Assembly: GCA_963930645.1 (NCBI GenBank)
Contig: OZ005652.1
Location: 354,495,102-354,559,101, forward strand
Direction of reading: 5' to 3'
DNA from: Salticus scenicus
Lineage: Eukaryota > Arthropoda > Arachnida > Araneae > Salticidae
Length of the DNA: 64,000 nt
Positions within the stretch are counted from its first letter, which is position 1. Every line of letters starts with the position of its first letter. The translations under genes were made by a program, and so were the position numbers. Shown one piece after another: positions 23,887 to 36,430 of this stretch. The notes beneath the pieces were generated by a model, which was given only the letters and a program-made list of their open reading frames with translations, was not told the DNA's origin and did no database searches.

Positions 23887-25390
23887 GTATACATGTATAT
23901 ATGTATGTTTATTATGTCATTTTAATATTATTCTATATTACGTATTTTACTAAGTACTGCAGCTAACAAAAAATGCTTCATTTTTAAATAAGTGTTCAAT
24001 AATTCTTTTCATATATTTTAATTGATTTTAAGTGTTTAGAATGATACATACTAATATGGTTATTGTTTTGGAAATCGTCATTCTTGAGTCATAAAGTGTT
24101 AGAGTAACTTTTATAAAATACAACTATTGTTATTAATCGAGTTAATTTATTAAAAAACACATTCCCTATTGATAAAATATAAAGTTACTTTGATACGTAA
24201 ATTAATTATAGTAGTTTAAAAATTGTTTTAGAAACTTATTACTGAGTAGCATTTTCCTTAGATTTCTAATTAGGAATTCTAAAATTCCTTCTAGTTTTAT
24301 GCGACTATAATCTCGGTGTTGTAATTTCTCTTATGTAAATCACTTCGTCCCACTTATGGAAGATAGGAAAACATCAAACATTATGCATGTGGGAATGAGA
24401 TTTTACAAAAGTCAAAATGTCACCAGTGAAAGCAATTCCTGTTTAATGGCAAATGCATAAATTAGTTACAAACCTTAATGATGTTCCTACATAAAGCCAA
24501 TGAACGATTAGGGAATTAGATCGTGGCTAATTAAATGCCGGAAAAGTACTTACATTTTAAAAAGAAATTTTCAAATATAATTATTTGAGCTCATTATAAG
24601 TGACATATTTGTTGAACTTGAAAATTGTTTAACATGATTACTATTTTTTTATTAATCTAATTCTAGTATTAGTATTTCGATCTACAAATTGTAAAACACT
24701 TAACATGGAAATATACTTATAAATTTAGAGATAATAACATATATATATATATTACATTTCCATATAATTTTGTATTATAAAAACAAAAGGTTACTGAAAC
24801 AGATTACAAAGCAAAGTTCCAAGAAATGAAAGTTTTTTATTTTCAGTAACCTGGATATATATACATATATTATGACTTATGACTTATATTATATATTTTA
24901 ACTTAGTCTTAATGGTAATATAGTTTAATGAATCTAAAAATAAAAAAACATATATCTATCAGTATACATGCAGTCATACTTCATAGAATTATAAAAATTA
25001 AATTTAAGAGAAATTACTCATTTTTATTATATAATCATATACGATGAGAAATTATCTTGCATGGAAATAACTGTTTCAAGTATTATCCATAATGTACAAA
25101 AATTGATTCTTTTGAATTAAAACAAATAAAATGATAAGAAAAATACATAATACTACACATAATTATATAAATACTGAAAACAAATCTGAGCCTCAATCTA
25201 TAAAAAAGCGCAAAAATTGCATTTATTTGTACAATAACAATTATCCCTTTAAAGAAATCTTTTTTTTTTCTTACACAATTTATAATTTTCAACACTTTAG
25301 ATTTAGGTTTACAGAAAAATAATAAAGATGGTAAAATAAATCTTATTTACTCAACGATCTTCTTAAATTATTAAGTAAAAAATAAATTAC
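22833..25390. other. AT-rich intergenic DNA
   Basis: No gene seen. It contains poly(A) with a GAAA-rich tail near 23108-23150, (TA)n near 23846-23875 and a (TA)n patch near 24739-24751. The inverted pair gttactgaaa (24791) and tttcagtaac (24841) encloses 40 bp. The overlapping open frames near 25083-25322 lie on opposite strands and show no recognisable protein. Confidence 0.55.
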
Positions 25391-25549
25391 TATCCTTTTT
25401 AATACATTCTAAAAACAAATATTATTTAGCATAATAGATTAAAATAAACATATAGGAAGATTAAATCACTATACTTTTTAATGCATTCTAAAAACAAATA
25501 TTATTTAGCATAATAGATTAAAATAAACATATAGGAAGATTAAATTATT
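25391..25549. repeat. Tandem duplication, two units of 79 bp
   Basis: The block cattctaaaaacaaatatta with the following gcataatagattaaaataa starts near 25404 and again 79 bp later, with only a few differences, so the duplication is relatively recent. It is non-coding. Confidence 0.85.
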
Positions 25550-26061
25550 TCACTTATTTCCTTTATTATTTATCATTGCTGATTAAATAAGTGGGAAACC
25601 GACATTTTTAAGGTATAAAAATGTATTTTTAATGAAAACAATTTATGAATTTTAATATAAGCAAGAAAAATGTTATAACAATTTTATTTTGGAGTTTTCG
25701 GAAATACGTGCAATATTTTTACTTATAAGTTGTATTTGTGTTATTACATTTTCATAGTTTTATAAATGCAATATTAAAAATAAATAAATAAAATAATTAA
25801 ATTTTAAATTAACGTGCTAAAAACATGAAATATGTAATAAGGGAAAATAATAAAAAGACGATACGTATAAGATTACGCTACTAAGAAGTAATTTTAATAA
25901 TATCAGACTTTTCTACAGGGAAACATTATTATATATATTTTTTAAAGCAGTGGTAGTCAACGTAGTCCATATTACACCTCTAGGGTTTTTGTAGCTTTCA
26001 TGGTTAGCTGTAGGGTTTTGTAGGATACTGTATATTCTTAATTCAAAATATATTTGTTTAT

Positions 26062-26104
<43 letters not shown>

Positions 26105-29100
26105 GTTTTTTTCATTGCAAGATGGAATACCATGTAGTGTTTGTCTTAACATAGCTTGCTACACGTTAAAATATTGCTTTTTTTAACTAAATGCAAAGAT
26201 GGATAATCCTCGAGTATGTTTTACTTCCATTACCCGACTACCGTCGGTAATAGAAGTACTGTATTTGGTTCAAAAATTTAATGTCAAATCTTTACTTGAT
26301 TTAAATGTTTTAAGGCCTGAGTCCAAAATGTAGATTTTGGAAATTGGTCAGTGTGTGTATATGTGTGTATGTATTTGGGGAATATTATGACTTTTATATC
26401 TCTGAAATTAATAAAGATAGAACGACGAAACTTCAGAATTGAGATAGTTGTATTGTACAAATGATTTTTTCCAGATTTTGGTGAAAATTGGAAAAACCGG
26501 AAGTGGGACACGGTGAACCGAAAGTAAGACCGTAAGTGCATTTCTCATAAACGACTCTAATAATTCTCTTAAAAATCGCTATATAAACACTCCGTTAGAT
26601 GTTATTTCGTATAAAATAGATAGTTATTTCAGGAAATTTGATAGGCGTCCTGCATAAATAGCTCAATTTCAGGTCTCGCTAGTGCGTTCCATTATAAAAG
26701 TCTGTACGGATCTTTTTCAAATTCGCCATATTAACCACCTTTAGATATCTTTTTGAATGTAATTGTTGTTTTCCGGTCTGCTGCTGTGTATGCCAAGTTC
26801 TGGTAAAGGTCGGGATCACAAGAACGGCTCTAACTATTTTTCTAAAAATTCTTGCATAAATCCATTTTATATAGCATTTCTTATGCATTATGTTGTTATT
26901 ACAGGAAAATTAACAGCCATGCTGATTACGCAGATCAGTTTCAGATCTCTGAAATGGGTGTTAAAAAAATAACCGTACCGTTTTTTTTTTTTTTTTTTTT
27001 TTCTTTTTTAACTCGCTATGTAGACACGGATTTATATGTCTTTCCACGTATATCCGCTTTTTGTTACCAGGAAATTTTGAGGTATCTACTTTGTTAGGTC
27101 CATTTTACGTCTTCTAAAACACATTATGTCCAAAAAAGTGCGTGCAATAGTGTGTACTGGAAGTCGTGTGATTGTTTCACACCAATATATTTTTTCTTCT
27201 ATTCCCTATAATTAACCTTTCCAATCGTTCTTATTTTTCAGTTTTATTACATTTCGTTTGTTAAGAAAACTCTTGATTATATTTCTTTATAAGCTGTTTC
27301 TTGTTAATATTGAATATAGATTATTTTTTCAGAAAATTTAACTAAAATAAAAATTAGTCTTTTTTCCATATCTATATTAAAGTTTTTCTGGTAAAATTTT
27401 TCATATTCTTATAGCAAATATTAATAGATAGTTTTATTATAGTTATTTAGAAATCTATTTAATTCCATGTAGATTATCGTGACAATTTAATGATATGTTT
27501 ACCTTCCATTTTACTTCTTTTTGTTACTTTATATATATATATATATATATAATTTAGCATTATTGACGAAAAAATATATTTCATATAAATAGCTACATTT
27601 AAAAAATACATAAGTTATTTTAATCTAAAGAAAAAAATAAAAATGTATTTATTTTTCTTAACTTTTAATAAAGTCTAAAAGATTAAAAGAAAAAAAAAAA
27701 AAAAAAAAAAAAAAAACATGTATTTCAGTTCATTATATTGAAATAGTATATAATATGCTTCATACAATACATTCATAAAATCCTAACTACGAATAAAAGG
27801 ATCTTCTGAATATTAAATAAAATATTTAGATAAGATCGCTAAGAAAAAACAAAATAAAATCATATAATAATGCTATCAGTACGGTTTTTATGTTAAAAAC
27901 GAATACGAACTGCTAGAACACTTTCTTATATATATATTTTTTATATTTAATGGAAGCATGAGCAGTTATATGGATCATAAATTCTTATGGTTGTAATATA
28001 TTAGCTGAATAGCAATGGCTATTATTGGCCTATTAGGTTAACTAATGATCCGAGTGTTTGAACGAATATCTAAAAGGCAGGGATCATAAAATTGTTGTTA
28101 GTAAATTATTACAACCGAATATTGAAAGCTCAAAGAGTTTTAAGGTAAAATGAAATAGGTGAAATAGGTGGCATGAATGTTAAAGTAAAAAGATTTTAAG
28201 GTAAATTATGTTAAAATAGGATCCAATATTTATGCGGGAATAATATTATTAAAGATGATATTGATAAATATTACTAGAATAAAAAACAAATATCTCCTAG
28301 GCCTATTGTAATAAACTTACAATTAAAAAAAATTTATAACTATATTACAAAGTTTTTATCATTAAAATAAAATTGACTTATAGAAATAAAATATTCCTTT
28401 CATTTTCAAGCATTTTCTAAACACTTCTTTCCTTTTTTTTTTAATTATAAACATTAATTATTTTATTTATAACTACTTAATTGCTTTTATTAATTTAAAA
28501 TACAGAAGTTTTACAGAAATGCAATAGTCGTTTTCGCCTTAAACAATCTATTTCAAACAAATTTAAATTTTTAATGCTTTCAAGAAATTCATCATAAATT
28601 TTACTCCTTTTTTTCTGTAAATCATTACATATCTTAATTATATTCCTTACATTATCTATTATTATACGATAAAGTCAAAATGCCTATACGTAGGAAAAAA
28701 ACACGAAATGATTTCATTTGAGTGATAGTATAAAAATATTGAAACTAATTCGATATTAGAATTCATTTTCTGAATTACGTATAGAAGTTAAATGGCATTT
28801 AAAATGAATTTAATACTTGTTTATCTTGAAATACAATTTTAAAAACTCCAGTTAAATATGAAATTTATTATTTATTCAAAACATTAATTTTTCACATAAA
28901 ATTTTTTCCCTTAAATAAGAACTTTTTTGTTACAATGATGTATGTTTCCTCTAAGGCTTAATATAAAATACTACTTAAAAAATTTCTGGTACTTAGATTT
29001 CATAATATTTTTTAAAATATAATAATTATACTAATAATTATTTATCACATAAAGAAATATTTTCTTTTTATAAAATATTATATTAGATAAAAAAAAATTA

Positions 29101-29528
29101 AATATTAATAATTCAATTAAAAGCGTCAGTTTTTATTTAACTTTATTTTATTTATTTCGTTTTTTTTCAGTTTTTGAAAAAAAAAAAAAAAAAAAAACAT
29201 AAATATAAAAAAGAAATGAATGATATGTATTGTTTTATTCAACCATTTTTTTTTTTTTTTTTTTTAATAGCTATTTAATTATAAATGTTTTTATTGAGAA
29301 ACAAAAAAATTCGATAATACTAAAAGTATCTTTGCATGGAATCGTATTTACTCAAAAAATATTTCAGATTAAATAAATAGTTCAAAACAAATCAAATAAA
29401 ATAAACAATTTTATTGCTACAAATATGTTTAATAAAGAGCAAATCATGTGGTAAAGTTTTTATGAAAACTTTCTAAATAAATAAGCTGTTTGTCATTCAT
29501 TTATTAGAACTTGGCAAAACTTTTTTAA

Positions 29529-29569
<41 letters not shown>

Positions 29570-29840
29570 AGAGAGAAAGAGAGAGAGAGACATTTTCTTA
29601 CCTAAAAACAATAGAAGTTAATTTTGCATCATAATAGATTAGTTTTTGTTTCTCACAAAAAAGTCACAAACAGAACTTATTGAAAAAATTGAGTACCTGT
29701 AAAAATTAAGGGTTCAAACACGTATTTATTATTTTGATTTTAACATCTAATTGCATTGAGCTGATTCTTCTGGCCTAAATTTTCCCATAGATTGTACTTT
29801 AATACTACTTTAAATATAAATATATTTACAATAGTAAACT
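25550..29840. other. AT-rich intergenic DNA with long poly(A)/poly(T) tracts
   Basis: No gene recognised. Poly(A) of about 36 nt at 26065-26100, poly(T) near 26981-27002, poly(A) near 27690-27716, poly(A) near 29178-29198, poly(T) near 29248-29266, and (TA)n-(TG)n-(GA)n near 29535-29590. Moderate-complexity DNA near 26330-26960 holds short opposite-strand frames without recognisable products. Confidence 0.55.
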
Positions 29841-29841
29841 A

Positions 29842-29874
29842 TCATCGCCGTTGTACATAGTACAACGGCGATGA
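29842..29874. repeat. Perfect 15-bp inverted repeat with a 3-nt loop
   Basis: tcatcgccgttgtac, then ata, then gtacaacggcgatga. The arms are perfectly complementary and far more G/C-rich than the surroundings. No T-run follows that would suggest a terminator, and none is expected in a eukaryote. It could be a young fold-back insertion or a cruciform-forming site. Confidence 0.9.
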
Positions 29875-29884
29875 CAGTTATATA

Positions 29885-30000
29885 GCTTATCAAATATAAT
29901 TGTAATATAGCGTATCAATATAGCGTATCAATAATATAGCGTGTAATATAGCGTATAATTGTAATATATCAATTGTAATATAGCGTATCAAAATGATATA
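29885..30000. repeat. Short irregular tandem repeat of an 'aatatagcgtatc' unit
   Basis: The word atatagcgt recurs several times within about 115 bp, separated by cA-, tgt- and aattgta-type spacers, immediately after the hairpin. It is non-coding. Confidence 0.75.
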
Positions 30001-30796
30001 TCTTATTTGCGACTAATTTTACTCAATTTTATGCATATAGGATGGTATGTGCCGTCGTGTATCGTTAGATATATCAATAGTTAAGAGGCGTAGTTCTAGC
30101 GTTAGGTAAATCTGAATGTCTAGGATTTATTAATGGCTATTATTACATTTTAACTTTAATTTATTTTTAAATAATTGGGTGAAAGTAACAAAAAAGTAGG
30201 TTATTATACTTGTAGATGGAATTTGAGATTAATTTAATTAATTTAATAATTAACATTTTCTAATATAGCTTATTACTTTTTTTTTTTTTTTTTTGTATTT
30301 AAGTTATATGTTACTATATATGTTTATAATTTTCAGCTGAAAAAAAAAACTTTAATAAACTTTTATTTTATTTAATAATTGATACTATTATGAAAAAAAA
30401 AGTATATATATATAAAGATAATATTTTTTTTCCGGTAACCAAAAAGCAATAAAGTTGGCACTCACGCGTTGCCTCTATTGAAATGTTTCATTGTAAAGCA
30501 ACGTGGGAAGTTTCTAAATAATAACTAAAAGCAAAAATTAATATTTGCAACTTGCGAAATACAGCAGATTTTTCACTTACCAATTAAAATACTAAAGATA
30601 TGTATAATTTAAAAGTCTATTTTACTCCATTTTATATGTTTGCAAAAGGCAAAAAAAAAAAAAAAAAAAAAATTCCAAGATAAAATCAAATAATTTCCAT
30701 AAATGGCCGCATGGATGTATTATACAAGCTTGTGTTTGAAACACACAAATCTTCCATCGATTATTTAAAACTTTACTTATAATAATACTACTATTC

Positions 30797-30799
<3 letters not shown>

Positions 30800-30841
<42 letters not shown>

Positions 30842-30945
30842 TACTAGGGGACTCTGTCCCCTGCTCGCTCCGCTCACCAACCCCGGAAGGAGGTTTCGCC
30901 TCCTCCCCGACTCACTTTACTTATTCACAGATGCAGAACTATGCC
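30800..30945 (-). mobile_element. Retroposon 3' end: GC-rich hairpin tail plus poly(A), minus strand
   Basis: A 39-nt poly(T) on the plus strand (about 30800-30838) abuts a short GC-rich block. Read on the minus strand, this is a GC-rich 3' terminus ending in poly(A). The block has two hairpins, ggggac/gtcccc and ggagg-tttcg-cctcc. This pattern fits the tail of a SINE or a 5'-truncated LINE. The family is not assigned. Confidence 0.5.
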
Positions 30946-31148
30946 CGCCTATTCGCTGCATTCTTTCACTGAAAAGGAATATTAATAGTGCATATTACAA
31001 GACAAAAGCAGAAAATTATTGTGGAAATTCTCATATTCAATGTCAAATTGATATATATATATTAATAGAAAAATATCATAATATCTAGACCCTTTTGCTT
31101 TACAGCTTTAGTATATGACCCTTTTTATTTCTTTTTTACAACCTTAGA

Positions 31149-31501
31149 TCCGGAACACGGTACCCCAGTCGGTAGAGCGCCTTGTGCGTTCGGTTGTCGA
31201 GCCGACCAAAGACCGTCGTGTACACTAATGGTGGCTGGTGCACGTAAAATATGTCGTGGCCGCAATATCCTCCGTTTTCCCATCAAAATTATACCTCTGG
31301 GGGCCACCGAAGCTGGGGAGTCATCCCTTTCGTGTAGGACCAAGACTTTGGTGGCATATGTCTCCAGAACATCCATAGGGGTGCATCCCAGACAGTCGCC
31401 AATTATCCAGAGCGCAGTAATGGGGCGATGTCAAACACAACCTACCTATTTATCTACCTACCTTCAACCATGGATCATATTTTAATTTTTCCGTGTAAGA
31501 A
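31149..31501 (+). mobile_element. tRNA-derived SINE copy 1
   Basis: It opens with a pol III A-box-like tract (ggtaccccagtcggtagagc) and a B-box-like tract (cggttgtcgagccg) about 35 bp on. A body of about 270 bp follows, ending near aaccatggatcatatttt. The body matches copy 2 almost throughout (gaccaaagaccgtcgtgtac; tgtcgtggccgcaa). From memory this body occurs widely in spider sequences. The open frames on both strands inside it are incidental. Confidence 0.7.
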
Positions 31502-31550
31502 TTTTTTTTTTTTTTCTAAAAGTAGAGTCTTTTTTACATCCATGGTTTCG

Positions 31551-31909
31551 GGCCGCGGTACCCTAGTCGGTAAAGAGATGAGCACGTAATTGGAAGATTG
31601 CCGATTCGATACTTGAGCCGGCCAAAGACCGTCGTGTATACTAATAGTGGCTGGTGCACATCAAATCTGTCGTGGTCGCAAAGTCCTCCATGTTCCCATC
31701 CACACTATACCTCTAGGGATCACCAAAGTGGAGGGGTATCCCCTCCGTGAAGGTTCAAAATTGTGAAGACATGTCTCTGGAACATCTCTAGGGGTTGGTC
31801 CCAGACCGTCGCCGATTACCCACAGCGCAGTATTCGTGTGACATTAAATCCAACCAACCTGCCTACCTACGTACAACCATGGATTATATTTTAATTTTCC
31901 CGTGTAAAA
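31551..31909 (+). mobile_element. tRNA-derived SINE copy 2, direct orientation
   Basis: A second copy about 400 bp downstream in the same orientation. The A-box-like tract is ggtaccctagtcggtaaaga. The B-box-like tract gccgattcgatac is closer to the GGTTCGANTCC consensus than in copy 1. The body ends at aaccatggattatatttt. The copies differ at many positions, so they were probably two insertions or an old tandem duplication. Confidence 0.7.
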
Positions 31910-33078
31910 TGACTTCATGACAGAAGCACAACGTCACTGGGAGGAACTTTTTCAAAATAGCAAATAGAATACCTTCATAAACTTGTCGTTTTTACTTAAT
32001 AACTTCTTTAATTAAAATTATAGAAATTTCTAAGCGGCTGAAATATCCTCCTTGGAGTATTCGGAACACATTGATACCTCTCATGACGCGAAGGACCCTG
32101 CCTTCCGTTAGAAGATGCTATCGCAGACAAAAAAAAAAATTACGCCAGTGACAGTAACTTTTTTTTATTACATAGAGAAATTCTTAAACACATTAAAATT
32201 GCTTGCATTTACTGTGAAATGGTGTTACTTGCAAAATCGCGTGCACGTTTTGTCTTTTTGCGCCAAATATTCGAAAGTGTTTTATTTTATTTATTTATTT
32301 ATTGTAGATTTATTAGTGGTATTCCGCCAATAAATTTGACTGATATTGTATAATTTGTGTGTACACAGTATTTCTGTATTTTGTTTTTTCGCAATATTCT
32401 GAGTATGCGCTTTAAGGAAACCTACCTTGTAAATTTGTTTTAAAATTTTCCTTATTTTAAAGTGAAATAATCTGAGTTATCTGTTGATGTGTTATCCTAG
32501 TTTTCAAATCTGGTCCGATAGAAAATATTTGAAGATCTGAACTTAAACGATTGATGTTTCAAAATATTAATATTAATAAAGATAAAAATAAGAACTCATA
32601 ATAAAGATAAATACAGCATCTGTTTAATAAAAATAAAATTTAAAATGAAACTTAAAATGAAAAATATATATGTATATACATTTTGTATAATAATGTGTTG
32701 AAACTGAATACTATTTTCTAGAAAAACTGAATTTGATTTGCAATTCCTATACAAGTAACATCTGGTAAATAATAGTAGACTTGATGACACAGCAATGATG
32801 GAAAACAGTTATCAGATATATTGAACGGGATGTATTTCTTCAGCCTCCTGTAGTCTTGTGTTGGCTCCATTCAATTTCATCCTATGTTGGTTTGCAAAGT
32901 ATTAGAGACTAAAGTTTTGTGTGAGACATTGGTGTAAAATTTTGACCCCTTAATATTATCAAAGTAAATTAGAAAAAAAATTCAGAAAATGCGTCACAAC
33001 AGCTGAACGTTACATTGAGTGCTGCCTAAATATATAAGTATTTTCTCTAATTATTTGATTCTTCAATTACTAATATAC
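31910..33078. other. AT-rich intergenic DNA
   Basis: Nothing coding is recognised. Short open frames at 32115-32333 and 32596-32790 look like AT-rich chance frames. Confidence 0.5.
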
Positions 33079-33480
33079 AGGGTGTACCATAAGTCTGTAG
33101 ACATTAAAAAAATTCATAAATATTGAATGAATTCATAGAATTGAACGCAATTTTCGAAAAAACCATTCTCGCGAAGAACGAATTTTTTTTTTTTGGGGGG
33201 GAGGGGGGTGTTTAAAGAAAAGATAATAATTTAGCTATTTCTCGATTGAGGGCGCTGTGCGTGACCAGATAACACATATTCATGAAACACTGTACTTATT
33301 AGCATGCAAATGTTTACAGGCATATAAATCCTCTTCTGTGAGTCCGTCATCACAACAAATTATAGTTTTCAAACGAGTTGTAACCCTGCTAACTGCAGAT
33401 TTAGTCGGCGGTACTTACCTGAGGGAAACATCTTCATCAATAACGATTTATTTATCACGTCAGCATCGCAAATAAAATTT
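33079..33480 (+). mobile_element. Possible Tc1/mariner terminal fragment
   Basis: acagggtgtaccataagtct at about 33079-33098 resembles the outer end of Tc1/mariner-superfamily elements, many of which start CAGGGTGT. A poly(T)-poly(G) run (33183-33210) and about 270 bp of moderate-complexity DNA follow. The 72-residue frame at 33257-33475 has no transposase motif I can see. No matching right end was found. Confidence 0.3.
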
Positions 33481-34704
33481 CATGTATGAACAAGTAGAAG
33501 GCAAAATAAGAAATAAACTGGTCTAATCGTAAATTTTAATAATTAAATCGTAATAATTAAATTTGTATTAAGAGTCCTGGAATAATAATGAAATAATAAT
33601 AATAATTAAATTTGTATTGAGCACTGAAACTCAATAAATATAGCTTTCTTTCGGAAATTCGCAACTACAACTCGCAATTAGAAGATACCTATTAGAAGAT
33701 AATAATTTTGAACAAAACAATATGCCATCAATTAACTGAAAATGTTAGAGACGATTTATCGCAAATGAAGATTCTGTAATACTTCATTTATTCTGATTTT
33801 TCAAGGTACAACTTTTTTTTTTCCAAATTCTGGGACAATTCTCTATTTTTGTATTAGTTGTTCTCTAGATGTTAAAGCACTAGGATGAAACTTTTTACCT
33901 GTTACTAGCTATTTCATTGTTTCTTTCTGTGGGATAGGTGACAAAGTATAGGCTACTACAATTTTAGAATTTATCCATTTCATGTTATACTCAGCTAATT
34001 ATAAGGCTCATCCTATCATAACAGGTGAAAGATTTTCTTCGTTAATTAACGTGGTTAACGCAGCACGATCTGTTATCACAGTTACTGGTAGTATATTAAA
34101 ATATACCCTAAAACTTTGTAGCGCCAAAGCACTGCTAATCATGCGATCAAGTACAAGTTAATTTCTTCCTGCACTACTCAAAGTACGGGATGAGTAATGA
34201 TTAGTATGTTATTTTTAACTTTAAACGGGTCTAGTACCCCAAGACGAAGCATGTGTAACTCATTCAGAAGGTATATTATAGTTCAAATAATCCAGATTAA
34301 AGAGGGACGAGCTAAGAAATTCTTTTAACTATGCAAAAGCTTCTGGTGCTACTTCCGTACATAAAAATTGCTTTAAATTGAGGCTTTATGAGAGGCTCCC
34401 ATATGTCAAAAAAATTGAGGTATAACATTTCTATAGCAAGAATACAAAACTAAAAGTTTTGACACTTGCTTAGAAGTTCTGGGGAGGTACATATAAATCT
34501 GGTTCATTTTTTTTTTTTTTCATTTTCTACACATATCTCCGCTTCAGTGATACACATACGAAGGTATTTAATTTCAGTTAGTTCGAAATAAGACTTTCCT
34601 AGTTTTGAAGTTAATACAGCATCACGTAACAGTGTAAAATTTGCATGAATGTGTTTTTTCAGATGTTTAGAAAATGAAGAAAGTTTTATACTATGAAGAT
34701 ATAC

Positions 34705-34742
<38 letters not shown>

Positions 34743-35009
34743 TATTATAATATATGTTTTCAGTCAAATAAAAGTTAAAAATATGTAACAAAAATAATCA
34801 TGAAAATAAACACTCATGAAAATTAATATATGTTAAAAAATCTTAAGTAAAACTTACTGCAAAAACATAAAATAAATGATTTAAACTGTCAAAAATGACC
34901 CGTATGACTTGAGACATACGTGTGGGGTTAAAGCATGCTTTTAATTAATCAAAACTCTCCCCCCAGGATGATAGTATATATATATAAATAAATAAATAAA
35001 TATATATAT
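33481..35009. other. AT-rich intergenic DNA with (TA)n tracts
   Basis: No gene recognised. (TA)n at about 34706-34740 and at 34976-35021. The latter directly truncates the retrotransposon remnant that follows. The minus-strand frame at 34504-34791 depends on the TA tract. Confidence 0.6.
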
Positions 35010-35014
35010 ATATA

Positions 35015-35250
35015 TATATATTATCATCCATGTTCATGGGTATTTGAAAATACAACGACGTTAGATCAAGCGTTTGCATAAGTGCCATTGAGTTAATGTT
35101 AGCAAAAAAATCATAAATCCCAGGAACAGGATATTGAGCGTAGTTAGTTATAGTGTACGAAATCTGAAAGTCTATGGCAAAATGCTCTGCTTCTAAATAT
35201 TTTACTGATTTTCAGTTTTATTTTTCGACAAAGAACTACTGTCAACGCAT
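35015..35250 (-). pseudogene. Ty3/gypsy reverse transcriptase N-terminal fragment
   Basis: An uninterrupted minus-strand frame from about 35201 to 35020 encodes TNYAQYPVPGIYDFF followed by LDLTSLYFQIPMNMDD. These match the conserved YPLPxIDDxF and LDLxSGYxQIPxxxxD blocks of Ty3/gypsy RTs, with the first catalytic Asp in LDL. The YxDD block is absent because the sequence ends in the (TA)n tract. Confidence 0.82.
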
Positions 35251-35364
35251 GTGGATCCGTAAATGTGACTCTTATCACATTCTTCACCATTTTGTCTGCC
35301 TATTAATCTCCCACATAGCATATCTAAATTTGTCATATCGGTATGGTTAACTACATTTTAAACT

Positions 35365-35830
35365 TTTACCTATAGTGTCGATGTCATAGCTTTTAACATG
35401 GGTAAGTCTACGAAAATCTAAGACTAAATCTGTATTTTCTACAAAATGACATAAATTTTCGTAATAATTTTCATGAAGACCGCTATCTTCTAATTTAACG
35501 CGCAACGCTAGTCATCCAGTTCTTCTAAGAACTGTTTTATCCCCATGAATAGTTAAGTATTCTAAAGAAAAGTCAGCATCGATTTTATTTACTTCACAAA
35601 ATCATTTTCCATAATTCAGGGATATAACGATTTCTCTATTGCAAAAAATGGCCGACATATTTGTTGATTATGGATTTTTGCTTTCAGTGTAACTTTCCCT
35701 TAATTAAAATATTTTAATCCTTGAACAGTCGTAACTTCAAGTTTGGTTTCTTATAACATTTTAAATGAAAAATATTTATTAAACGTACGAAAAAAAAATA
35801 ATGAACCAGTCCTCTCCGGTATTCCAAAAT
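35365..35830 (-). pseudogene. Retrotransposon aspartic-protease region (decayed)
   Basis: In minus-strand order, an NTG triad-like site (WNTGED, where DTG or DSG is expected, so the catalytic Asp looks mutated) is followed by a segment LEVTTVQGLKYFN and GKVTLKAKIHNQQ. A later DFCEVNKIDADFSLEYL corresponds to the LGxDFL...D-type C-terminal part of gypsy proteases. Several stops and at least one frame change interrupt it. The assignment rests on motif order and its position just upstream of the RT. Confidence 0.6.
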
Positions 35831-35849
35831 GATGGTACGCCCTTACTGT

Positions 35850-36430
35850 CTAGAACTAAAGTCATACGTGGGATAATATAAACTGGACTTATTCTCGTTC
35901 TATTTAATTACGCCAAAAGCTTTCATGAGAAAAATAATTCTTTTCCTCGATTTTGCAGAAAAGGGGGATAACTGGAATCCCTGAATTGAAGATTTTGAGT
36001 ACTTTTCCGATGCTTAGTTAATTAATTTATGTCTATGTATATTTTGAGAAAAGTTGGAATATTTTCCGGTTTATCTCGATTATTTTCATTATATTTATGG
36101 CATTTATGGCATTTTGATAACATAGAAAACACATTTTCGCTGTTAGTGACAGGTATCATGCCTACATAATACTGAATATGGTAAAACGTATTGTTACTAT
36201 TGTCAAACCATGAAAGATTATGCCCGAGCTACATAATAATTCTAATATCATTAATATAATTTTTTTTTTGGCCATGATAGTTCATTACCCTACTATAAAG
36301 TTTACGCATATTAACTTTTTCTAATATACTTGAAAACACATATTTAATTTTCCTTTGCAATTCCAATTCTAGGTGATTCCCTCCTGCTTTTGAATGCTAT
36401 GGGGTCGAACGAAATTTTTGCATCCCCTAC
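35850..36430 (-). pseudogene. gag-like region upstream of the protease (decayed)
   Basis: A single minus-strand frame gives about 190 residues with only four or five stops. It includes KVNMRKLYSRVMNYHGQKKN, GHNLSWFDNSNNTFYHIQYY and CHKCHKYNENNRDK. The last carries a CX2C pair that could belong to a zinc knuckle. No named domain is certain; gag is inferred from position. Confidence 0.45.

Larger units (their letters stand above)
35010..36430 (-). mobile_element. Decayed Ty3/gypsy-like retrotransposon: gag-protease-RT remnant
   Basis: Reading the minus strand downward from about 36430 gives long stretches of protein-like sequence broken by roughly ten stops and a few frameshifts. The order is gag-like region, aspartic-protease-like region and the start of a reverse transcriptase, the normal order for Ty3/gypsy. 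The RT runs into a (TA)n tract near 35021 and the rest is missing. No LTRs were recognised. No single open frame here is long, so the element is easy to miss. Confidence 0.75.

Noticed and set aside
31125..31485. Opposite-strand frames of 83 and 85 residues
   Set aside because: Both lie wholly inside a SINE copy, and the second SINE copy does not keep them open.
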